NCBI GenBank assembly: GCA_002381125.1
Contig: DFUT01000042.1
Coordinates: 56,998-120,997 of the forward strand
DNA length: 64,000 nt
DNA from: Bacteroidales bacterium UBA4179
Lineage (GTDB): Bacteria; Bacteroidota; Bacteroidia; Bacteroidales; Dysgonomonadaceae
Reading direction: 5' to 3'
The notes under the pieces are model-generated. The model saw nothing but the letters and a program-made list of their open reading frames with translations. It searched no databases and was not told the DNA's origin. Positions 33,854 through 41,071 of this stretch are shown one piece after another. Position numbers and translations under genes: made by a program. Numbering within the stretch: the first letter of the stretch is position 1; each line of letters opens with the position of its first letter.

Positions 33854-35221
33854 ATGAAAGAGAAAAATGAAAACTCCGACTTCTGCCCCGAAAACACCCA
33901 CAAACATTTTCGAGGGGACAAAACCCTGTCCGAAACCATAAACGACACGGTAACGGAATCACTAAAATACTGCCTCAAAACCCATATCGAAAATACATTC
34001 CGAACAGCGAACCTCGACGAAAAACTCACTTCCTTGTTCTCGCAAGCCGACAACAAAAATCCCTTTAACGAAAAAGAAACCCATTTCCTGGTAGAACAAA
34101 TCAACCGGCTAAAAATCCTCGATCTCACGGTGGGTGACGGCACGCTTCTCGTCGAAGTGTTAAACAAACTGACCTTCCTGCTTTCGAAACTCGATCCCCT
34201 CAACGAAAAGTGGAAACAGCAGCAAATCCGGGCGCTCGATCGCATCGCCGACCCCACATCAAAAAGCGAACTCCACGAAACCATAGAAACCGTTTTCAAT
34301 CAAAACGCACCCGATTACGCGCGAAAACGGTACTTGATCCAAAACTGCCTCTACGGCATATGCAGCGACCCTTCGTCTTTAAACGCAGCCAAGCACAACC
34401 TTTTAAATTGCCTGCTTGAAGAACAAGAAGCAGCACCGGATATGAATGCACGTGAAGATATCGACTCCTTGTTTCATCTCGAAACCAATCCGTTGCCCGC
34501 AAATGCACCAATCGAATCGTCCAAACATCGAGAAGAGGAACGTTGCCACACCAACCGGTGGGACGATGGGTTCGACCCCGAACGATTGTTCGGAATAGAA
34601 AACAAAAGCATCACCCTCCAAAAAAACCGGAAATTGTTTCACATAACATGGGGAACGTACAACAGCCGGTACCACTATGATGAAGCACCTTGCCCGTCAA
34701 AAGACCCGGGAGCGGTTTTGCTTACCCTCGAGGAAAGAAATCTCTTGACCGATATCCTGGCCGAAAGAATCCGGATGAAGAAATACAGGGTGTTGGCGTT
34801 GAATGTATTGCAGAATCATGTTCACCTGTTGTTGGCTGCCGAAGAAGAAGAGGTTTGCCGAATAATCGACGACATGAAGGGATACTCCTCCTATACCTTC
34901 CATCGTGAACAAGAAGAGGCAACGGCAAAACCACTCGCCGCCGAAGAAACAACCTCCGGTGCCAAATCTCCGAGAAAACTCTGGCAACGGAAATACCACA
35001 CCATCCTGATCGAGAATAAAACGCAATTCGAAAAAGCAAGCGAAGAGATTCAAAACAATCACCTTAAGCATGAACTCCCTCCCATCGATTTCAACGTCCT
35101 GTCCCCTGCGCTTACCTCATTCGAAAAAGCATTCGACCCCGAAACAATCACCACCGGCTTCGATATCGTCTTCGGCAACCTGCACTGCGTAAGCGCACTC
35201 CTCATCCAAAAAAGAGAATAA
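33854..35221 (+). CDS. Chimera: degenerate Eco57I-type methyltransferase with embedded HUH (Y1) transposase domain
   Basis: A 455-residue protein with a nested layout. Residues about 25-250 follow the N-terminal part of an Eco57I/type IIG-like adenine methyltransferase: LKILDLTVGDGTLL (86-99) stands where motif I (LDPAxGSGAFL) should be, YLIQNCLYGICSDPSSLN (160-177) where YGVDIxPxAV is usual, and FDPERLFGIEN (240-250). Residues about 260-410 are a Y1/REP-associated transposase domain: KLFHITWGTYN, then QNHVHLLL with the HUH histidines H322 and H324, KLWQRKYH, and EEIQNNHLKH, where the expected catalytic Tyr is Glu398. Residues 427-446 return to the methyltransferase with GFDIVFGN followed by LHCV in place of PPY (motif IV), and the protein ends soon after. 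ATG 33854 is preferred to TTG 33659, which would run through upstream repeats. The open frame over 455 codons suggests that the protein is maintained. Confidence 0.7.
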   Translation: MKEKNENSDFCPENTHKHFRGDKTLSETINDTVTESLKYCLKTHIENTFRTANLDEKLTSLFSQADNKNPFNEKETHFLVEQINRLKILDLTVGDGTLLVEVLNKLTFLLSKLDPLNEKWKQQQIRALDRIADPTSKSELHETIETVFNQNAPDYARKRYLIQNCLYGICSDPSSLNAAKHNLLNCLLEEQEAAPDMNAREDIDSLFHLETNPLPANAPIESSKHREEERCHTNRWDDGFDPERLFGIENKSITLQKNRKLFHITWGTYNSRYHYDEAPCPSKDPGAVLLTLEERNLLTDILAERIRMKKYRVLALNVLQNHVHLLLAAEEEEVCRIIDDMKGYSSYTFHREQEEATAKPLAAEETTSGAKSPRKLWQRKYHTILIENKTQFEKASEEIQNNHLKHELPPIDFNVLSPALTSFEKAFDPETITTGFDIVFGNLHCVSALLIQKRE

Positions 35222-35388
35222 AAAGCCAATCATACGCGCGGAAAATCATATTCCGACCGAAACCCTTTGGGATCAACCCCTACCCGTTCATCGTCAATTC
35301 ATTGGCGATTATTTCGGCCAAGATCTATAAAACCCATTGCAAAAAAAGCCGGCATCACCGGGATAAGTTGAGAAAACAAATGTTTATT

Positions 35389-36246
35389 TTATCGTGTAAC
35401 CCATGCACCGGGTTGGGTACAAACGAAAACCGATCTGTCCACTGCTATTTGATGAGCTTCTTGCAGAGATTTTCCATGAAGAATGGCAGTAATGAAAGCA
35501 CCGGTGAAAGCATCTCCTGCTCCAACCGTATCTACGACTTCCACCTTCGGGGTCTTTATAAAGGAAGAATCCTCCGGATCCAAAATAAGGCTATACTCGT
35601 CTCCCGCGGTCAATATCAGGAATTTCAAATTGAATTGTTCCATGAGCCAACAGCAAGCGTTTTCATCCGACAAATGATCAAGAGAAAAAAGCTGCTTCAA
35701 CAGTTTCAGCTCTTCTTCGTTCATTTTCAAAACATTACTTTTTTCGAGTGAAGAAACTATTATTTCTTCGGAATAATAATGTTGACGTATATTGATATCG
35801 AAAATCCGAAATGCATGAGGCGGCGTAAGCGAAAGAAATGTTTGAATGGTATTTCGCGATTCTTCCGAACGTTGGACAAGCGTTCCGAAACACACGGCAT
35901 CGGCTTTGCCGGCAATTTCTTTCATTGGTTCCGTTAACGGTATATGATCCCATGCCACATTTTCGATAATGGTATAAGACGGAATACCATCTTTAAGTTC
36001 CACGAGAACTCTGCCGGTAGGGTAATCAACGCGTTCCACAATGGCATTTATTCCTGCCTGACCGACTTCTTTCAGGATTTCGTCGCCCAATGGATCATTC
36101 CCAACAGCCGTAATGGCATAACTTTCAGCGCCAACTTGAGAAGCATGATATACAAAATTGATGGGAGCTCCTCCCGCTTTTTTGCCGGAAGGCAAGATAT
36201 CCCAAAGCAGTTCGCCAATACCGATGACAACAGGTTTTTTATTCAT
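35389..36246 (-). CDS. PfkB-family carbohydrate kinase (fructokinase-like)
   Basis: A 285-residue sugar kinase of the PfkB/ribokinase family. GELLWDILPSGKKAGGAPINF matches the N-terminal signature (as GGAPINFVYHASQVG), and VEVVDTVGAGDAFTGAF carries the anion hole and catalytic aspartate. Beginning VVIGIGELLWD is typical of fructokinases. The C-terminus (DRSVFVCTQPGAW) is complete. GH32 and GH172 remnants lie upstream on the same strand, so it probably belonged to a fructan or difructose-anhydride utilisation locus and may now be the only intact member. Confidence 0.85.
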   Translation of the reverse strand: MNKKPVVIGIGELLWDILPSGKKAGGAPINFVYHASQVGAESYAITAVGNDPLGDEILKEVGQAGINAIVERVDYPTGRVLVELKDGIPSYTIIENVAWDHIPLTEPMKEIAGKADAVCFGTLVQRSEESRNTIQTFLSLTPPHAFRIFDINIRQHYYSEEIIVSSLEKSNVLKMNEEELKLLKQLFSLDHLSDENACCWLMEQFNLKFLILTAGDEYSLILDPEDSSFIKTPKVEVVDTVGAGDAFTGAFITAILHGKSLQEAHQIAVDRSVFVCTQPGAWVTR

Positions 36247-36270
36247 ATTATTTATGGGTTTTTTGATTTT

Positions 36271-36460
36271 TTATTTCCAAATCGAATTTAATTCGCTGAC
36301 AGTACCCTCAATCACTTCTATGCGTCCGTTTTCGGCAAACAATTCGATCTCGTTAAAAATAGATTCCGTACCCAAGATCATCATTTTTTTAAATTCAAAC
36401 GCTATTCCCGAGTCTTCTTTACGAATATGAAACGTAAAGGAATTCGTTTGACCATCTTTC
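36271..36460 (-). pseudogene. GH32 (fructanase/invertase) C-terminal remnant
   Basis: An open stretch without a start, bounded upstream by an in-frame TAG. NEIELFAENGRIEVIEG resembles the VELFxENGR segment of the GH32 C-terminal beta-sandwich, and the end VSELNSIWK matches the usual GH32 C-terminus. It lies 24 bases before pfkB on the same strand. The five-bladed propeller domain is absent. Assignment rests on about 35 residues. Confidence 0.45.
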
Positions 36461-36539
36461 CTCTATTTTCGACGCCTGATGAACGTAAACTCCCCACTTT
36501 TAATTACCCGAATGATCGCTTCATCGTACTTTTATGAGA

Positions 36540-37132
36540 CTAATTTACTTCAAGATATTGCCAGGCGGGAAGCTGTGGAAATTTGGCATGAGGCTCTTTT
36601 TGATACCAAAAACAAGTCGAAGATATATCGGATTTCTGGGGTAAATACCTCCCTCCATGGCGCCAGCCCAAGTCCTGAATCGTGATGCGCAAATCCTTTT
36701 TAAAACGAACGGGATCCATTATATGCCACCGATAAAGCCCAAAACGCTGTCCTGCTTTATACGTCAGATCAGCGGGTATTACCTGCACGAGTCCGCTGTA
36801 AGGGGTAGTAAAGGTGACATATTTTCCATCGTAATCCGACATTTCTTCCGAAAAGGCATCGGCCAGTAACAATTGAATGCGCTTCCCGGATTGACACAAA
36901 CGGCAAGCGAATTGAGATGAGCATATTCACCCCATCCCATCCCATCCCATCCCTTTCCTTTTTCTCCCGTAAAGTTTTCGGGACTGATCGATCGTGTTTC
37001 GGCATTGGAAAGCCGATACAGATTTCCCATATTCATATTCAATCCGTTGAACCTTTCATTTTGTCCCCGAAGATTCGAAGATTGAAAAATCAAAATAAAT
37101 AAAAGACTGTAAACAAATGATTTAAGTTGCAT
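36540..37132 (-). pseudogene. GH172 (DUF2961) glycoside hydrolase, internally deleted
   Basis: A signal peptide (MQLKSFVYSLLFILIF...) and NLYRLSNAETRSISPENF mark a GH172 N-terminus; family members hydrolyse or synthesise difructose anhydride I or cleave arabinofuranosides. The text then jumps through a GGGAT tandem repeat to GWGEYAHLNSLAVCVNPGSA and MPFRKKCRITMEN, breaks frame, and resumes with TPYSGLVQVI, QRFGLYRWHIMDP and SSTCFWYQKEPHAKFPQLP to the stop at 36540-36542. Roughly half of a normal 380-residue protein is missing and at least one frame change is present, so it is not functional. Confidence 0.7.
36931..36953. repeat. (CATCC)n tandem repeat at deletion point
   Basis: Four and a half copies of the 5-base unit CATCC (GGATG on the coding strand) inside the GH172 remnant, exactly where about 80 residues expected from the family are missing. 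The repeat could be the cause or the scar of slipped-strand deletion. Confidence 0.7.
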
Positions 37133-37165
37133 AATAAACAGTTTTATAATGAATTGATACTCCAA

Positions 37166-37667
37166 CGTTAACCGGCAAGTGCAATATTACTGAAATTGTT
37201 TGTAAAACTCAATTTGTATCGTTCTTTCCTGCTTTTTCTCAAACTGGTCGGCTTTGCACTTCCTACGCTCTATACCCTGACTTCCTACACTTTCCTACAG
37301 TTCCTACACCTTGCATCGTCCTGATTTTTGTTTAGATTTACCGGAAACGTATTTCAGAACAAGACACACCATCTCCGCACCTTCCTCGTACCAAGGCTGC
37401 ACCATCCTCGCTCCATGCTTGCATCAGCCTTGCACCATCCTCACACAAAGTCCGCTTCGGCTACGCCTCTGTATTCCCCTTTATATGAAGCAAATACGCA
37501 GCTTTATTCTACCATAATTCCACCGATTCCGGTGTTTTTGTCCCTGCCTTGGAGCGAACAAAGAGCGAAGGAGAAGCAAAGGAAAAGCGATAAAAGGCCG
37601 GCAAAACTCGTCTTATCGAACAAAAGCCGCATTAAAATCACACACCGTAAATAGATCCCGGTTTATT
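37166..37667. other. Non-coding stretch with imperfect repeats
   Basis: No gene was recognised. From 37255 to 37320 there are recurring TTCCTACA units (CTTCCTACACTTTCCTACAG and similar), and from 37375 to 37445 loosely repeated GCACCATCCTC / GCTTGCATCAG units. It looks like degenerate intergenic repeat sequence between the GH172 remnant and the IS21 remnant. Confidence 0.5.
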
Positions 37668-37840
37668 TCACCCCAAAAGTATGCCGGCATTTCAATCCAA
37701 AAGTATACCACTTTAAAATAAATTCCAAGTCCGTTTTATGGTTTTTGGGGTGTCTACAAAAACCTCTTCCCGGCGATCGAAGCCTAGGTTTGTGGTAATA
37801 ATGGTTGATTTTTCGCCTGTTCTTAATGAAAGGTGATTGA
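37668..37840 (-). mobile_element. IS21-family remnant: istB tail and element end
   Basis: On the minus strand, from about 37835 down, the text reads LSLRTGEKSTIITTNLGFDR and continues REEVFVDT, which matches the C-terminal part of IstB ATPases (GSTIITTNxPFDRWxEIF) before going out of register. It is followed at 37668-37711 by two tandem copies of a CCAAAAGTAT(A/G)CC unit, the multiple terminal repeats typical of Bacteroidetes IS21 elements. Transposase istA and most of istB are gone. Confidence 0.6.
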
Positions 37841-38038
37841 ATATTGAAGGAAATTAATCCTACTCGAAATGACCCTATAAAATTAAGGTCTCCGTAAGAA
37901 ACGATTTGAAGCTTTTGTTTACACCGAACTTTTGTTATCGAACATCGACTATTTTTAGAAAAATATCTTCAGTATTTATTGTGATTTGAATATTATTCGT
38001 AATTTTGCGAACAACAAATTAAAATCATCAATAGACCG

Positions 38039-38380
38039 ATGGCTTACCCTAAAAATAAAACATACGACATAGACATCGAAGAGCTGGCGCGTTTTGCCAA
38101 AGCAATGGGACATCCTGCCCGCATCAGCATTCTTCGATACTTGGCTTCGATGGACAGTTGTTTCTTTGGCGATATTTACCGGGAACTTCCTATTGCAAAA
38201 GCTACCGTATCGCAACACTTGACAGAACTGAAAAACGCCGGATTAATCAGAGGCGAAATCGAGCCGCCCAAAGTGAGATACTGCATCGATCGGGAGAATT
38301 GGGAAAAAGCCAATGAAGCTTTCCGGCAATTCTTCTCCAACATTCACCCCAACGATGTTTGTTGCAATCCCGAAAATTAA
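38039..38380 (+). CDS. arsR: ArsR-family metalloregulatory repressor
   Basis: A 113-residue winged-helix regulator. ELARFAKAMGHPARISILRYL and PIAKATVSQHLTELKNAGLI (recognition helix) are typical of ArsR. Cysteines include C35 in DSCFFGDIY and a C-terminal CC pair (NDVCCNPEN), both plausible As(III) ligands. It heads a short ars cluster whose two downstream genes are broken, so it may now regulate only itself. Regulator and operon context support arsenic sensing; the exact metal site is inferred. Confidence 0.88.
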   Translation: MAYPKNKTYDIDIEELARFAKAMGHPARISILRYLASMDSCFFGDIYRELPIAKATVSQHLTELKNAGLIRGEIEPPKVRYCIDRENWEKANEAFRQFFSNIHPNDVCCNPEN

Positions 38381-38390
38381 TTTCACATTG

Positions 38391-38708
38391 ATGAAAATAC
38401 TTATTCTTTGCACCGGCAACAGTTGCCGCAGTCAGATGGCAGAAGCATTTCTGCACTCGTTTGACAATCGTTTGACGGTTTGCTCTGCCGGTACCGAGCC
38501 GGCGGAGAAAGTAAACGAGAAGGCCATTCAGGTAATGTGTGAAGCCGGTATCGATATTAGCCGGAACATTCCGAAATCGGTTAGTCGGTATCTGTCGGAA
38601 ACGTGGGATTATATGATTACCGTTTGCGCCGATGCCGACCGCAATTGTCTATTTCATCATGCTCTATATTCTAAAAAAATCAGGAATACAATTCTAACAT
38701 TCAATTTT
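38391..38708 (+). pseudogene. arsC: Arsenate reductase (thioredoxin type), truncated
   Basis: MKILILCTGNSCRSQMAEA contains the CX5R phosphatase-like loop (C7, R13), and ITVCADADRNC has C79 and C86, which match the redox cysteines Cys82 and Cys89 of the S. aureus pI258 enzyme. The homology stops right there at about 38648; the usual 40-50 C-terminal residues are replaced by about 20 unrelated codons that run in frame straight into the arsM start. So a deletion fused the arsC front to arsM without a stop between them. All three catalytic cysteines survive, but the fold is incomplete. Confidence 0.75.
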
Positions 38709-39518
38709 ATGGAAAAAAATATCAAATCCGTTGTTAAAGACACTTACACAGTGATTGCCCGGCAATCGAAAGAACAAAACGAAACTTCCTGCTGCGGCGT
38801 TGGCGGGTGTTGTTCTACGGTCGATTATGCCGTATTCAGTGAAAACTACCGCCAACTGAAAGGGTATCATGAAGATGCCGATTTGGGATTGGGATGCGGC
38901 ATTCCTACCCAATTTGCGTCCATCAACGAGGGCGACAGTGTGCTCGATTTGGGAAGCGGAGCAGGTAACGATTGTTTTGTTGCCCGAGCCCTCGTGGGGG
39001 AAACCGGTAGGGTGGTCGGCATTGATTTTACCGATGCCATGCTGGAGAAAGCCCGTAAAAACAATACCAAACTCGGCTTTCAAAATGTGGAATTCGTCAA
39101 AGGCGACATCGAAGATATGCCGTTGGAAGATAATCAGTTTGACGTGGTGATTTCCAATTGCGTACTCAACCTGGTGCCCGACAAACGGAAAGCGTTTGCC
39201 GAAATCAAACGGGTTCTGAAGCCGGGCGGACATTTTTGCGTGTCGGACGTAGTCGTCAAAGGCAATCTGCCTGAAAAATTGAAAAACGATGCCGAAATGT
39301 ATGCCGGTTGCGTTTCGGGAGCCATCGAAATGTAGGAGTATCTGAATATTATTCGGGGAACTGGATTTCAATCGGTTACCGTTCACAAGCAAAAGGAAGT
39401 GCAACTGCCGAAGGAAATCTTACAGAAATACCTCAACGAAGAAGAAATCCGGCAGTTTAACCAAAAAGAAATCGGAATTTTCAGCATCACCGTTGCGGCA
39501 GAGAAAGCAATTGAATGA
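38709..39518 (+). pseudogene. arsM: Arsenite S-adenosylmethyltransferase with in-frame TAG
   Basis: An ArsM that methylates trivalent arsenic. VLDLGSGAGNDCFVARALVG is the SAM site; conserved cysteines occur in DLGLGCGIP, VVISNCVLNLVPDK and YAGCVSGA. The frame meets TAG at 39333-39335 after SGAIEM and then continues with EYLNIIRGTGFQSVTVHKQK to a natural TGA at 39516-39518, ending with SITVAAEKAIE. The family has a lysine-like residue at the stop position, so AAG to TAG is the simplest change. The product would be 208 instead of 269 residues, lacking the C-terminal domain. Readthrough or sequencing error are alternatives. Confidence 0.75.
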
Positions 39519-39822
39519 GAATTGCAGCCAACAAATTTTCCCACATTAAAAAGGCTTAAGTTCAACATTGAAGTGCCATTGATTATGCAAGAAGTAAAGA
39601 ATTGGGTGATAAAACTTTCGGTAATCTACTATCTAAACATTCGTAAATGCAAATATTTTTACAAATAAAAAATACACTTTATTCTATTGATAATATGCAA
39701 TTTGTCTTTCAATATCAAGTATAAACTTGAAAGTTGTTTACGCATGTTTTAAATTTTGTATTTACGAAAGTTGTATATTTATTGCGTAAATAAGATGTTA
39801 GCACCGATTTTTAAAACATCCT
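39519..39822. other. AT-rich intergenic stretch
   Basis: About 300 bases between arsM and the peptidase remnant. A few short frames occur (for example MQEVKNWVIKLSVIYYLN from 39583) without recognisable features. No hairpin terminator was seen. Confidence 0.4.
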
Positions 39823-40017
39823 GACGGAAATGGAGTTCTCACCACGGGTTGAAATGAGGTAGATTCTCCAGACTTAGTAGGCCGAATAGGTTATCCATAT
39901 TTCCACATGAATTGGAGCTGAGGTGGAAGAGGCAATGGCTGGTTTGTTTTCGACGATGTAAATTTAGGAATGGCAATTTTCAATATACAAGACAAGATTT
40001 TTATTACTAAACCATAA
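39823..40017 (+). pseudogene. Peptidase C10 (streptopain-like) C-terminal remnant
   Basis: A frame without start and with two stops reads VDSPDLVGRIGYPYFHMNWS, TGA, then GGRGNGWFVFDDVNLGM, closing at 40015-40017 with FITKP. This matches the C-terminal (H/N)xNWGWGGxxNGWF block of streptopain-like C10 cysteine proteases if the TGA is a mutated TGG. The catalytic Cys/His part is missing. The lipoprotein gene that follows may have been its partner, as C10 proteases are often paired with inhibitor-like lipoproteins. Confidence 0.45.
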
Positions 40018-40022
40018 ATGCT

Positions 40023-40652
40023 ATGAAAACTTTAAAATTAATAGGATTATTGACGTTGGTAATAATCGACTTCACGTCCTGTGATAAGATTTTTGATCGA
40101 CATGAACCGGAATTTGTTGTCTATAATTTAGACTTAAGTTTACGGGATACTTCCGGTAATGATTTGGTAAAAGGAATTGGATTAGGGGAGTGGATACCCG
40201 GTAATATTCCGGAAGAACAGGCTCAGTCAGGCTCTCTAAAAGATGATTTGTACGTATTGGATATTATTGTTTCCGAACCATGTTGGAATTGGGATAATAA
40301 TATTTACAATGCTCCTGCCAGACCCGGCTTTGAACCTAGTGTTAACCGTCCCGAATTAGGAATTGAGAGATATAATGGCGCTTGTTATTTGAGGAATAGT
40401 TTTAGGTTACCTGTAAACGATTGTCCCGAAGAGAAAATACTCACTTACAAGCTGAAATGCCCTTATGTATTTGGCGATGATGCGGTACATGAATTTGTTA
40501 CCTATTGGGATATTCCAAAGAGTAATTATGCACACACTTTTGAACGTTTTGCTAAATGTAATCGTATAGAGTTTGAAGGCAATGAGATAACCCCAACCCC
40601 TATGGATAAAAACGAACAGAGTTATGCAGCTACTATAATCATTAGGAAATAA
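40023..40652 (+). CDS. Hypothetical lipoprotein
   Basis: A 209-residue lipoprotein: signal peptide with hydrophobic core LIGLLTLVIIDF and lipobox FTSC, then an acidic, mostly beta-type domain with four cysteines after the lipid site (SEPCWNWDN, NGACYLRN, NDCPEEK, KLKCPYVF), plus FAKCN. I do not recognise the family. It begins 5 bases after the peptidase C10 remnant and probably belonged to that transcript, so an inhibitor or accessory role is possible but unproven. The frame is intact. Confidence 0.6.
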   Translation: MKTLKLIGLLTLVIIDFTSCDKIFDRHEPEFVVYNLDLSLRDTSGNDLVKGIGLGEWIPGNIPEEQAQSGSLKDDLYVLDIIVSEPCWNWDNNIYNAPARPGFEPSVNRPELGIERYNGACYLRNSFRLPVNDCPEEKILTYKLKCPYVFGDDAVHEFVTYWDIPKSNYAHTFERFAKCNRIEFEGNEITPTPMDKNEQSYAATIIIRK

Positions 40653-41071
40653 AACGGATTCTTCAGATAGAACCTTCTGATAATATACGAGAACGATCAT
40701 ATTGCTAGCAATGTGAAAAAGTTATGAAGGCTGAATTAAAAAAGAATTTTAGTATTGATTAAAAGCAAATCAATATAATTATTTGTGTTGCTCGATTTGC
40801 GGGTAAAAGGATTTGATTCATGGAAGTTCTCAAGAAGGTAAAATAATGAAATATTAAAAACTGGAACTAACATAGTGTATAATACATCATGCGGGTGTCA
40901 GAGTAAATTGCAGGTTCAGAACTCGCAGGCAAGGTTAAAAACATGGGATAGGTTCGCAACTACGTACTTCGCTACGTTTCATGCCGCCGAACGTTAGCGA
41001 AAATGCCTGAAGGCACACAGAATCGCCATTGCACGGCTTTACTTTTGCTATTTCCCTAATGACGAGGTAGT
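40653..41071. other. Intergenic region with structured non-coding block
   Basis: No gene recognised. From about 40955 to 41040 the text becomes GC-richer than its surroundings and contains short inverted segments (TTCGCTACG, CGAACGTTAGCGAA). It may be a degraded repeat or RNA-level structure. The IS481 element begins at 41072. Confidence 0.35.

Noticed and set aside
33607..34299. A 231-codon upstream extension of the ahcY frame on the minus strand
   Set aside because: It is antisense to the chimera gene, lies upstream of the ahcY -7 box, and has no counterpart in adenosylhomocysteinases; ATG 33606 fits the family.
37255..37445. Possible CRISPR-like or tandem repeat array
   Set aside because: Units are short, irregular and unequal in spacing, with no cas genes nearby.
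40955..41040. Similarity of a GC-rich block here with 62575-62625, as a dispersed repeat
   Set aside because: Only short matching words (CGCTACG, CATGC, CGAACG) in similar order; too weak to call a repeat family without a genome-wide search.
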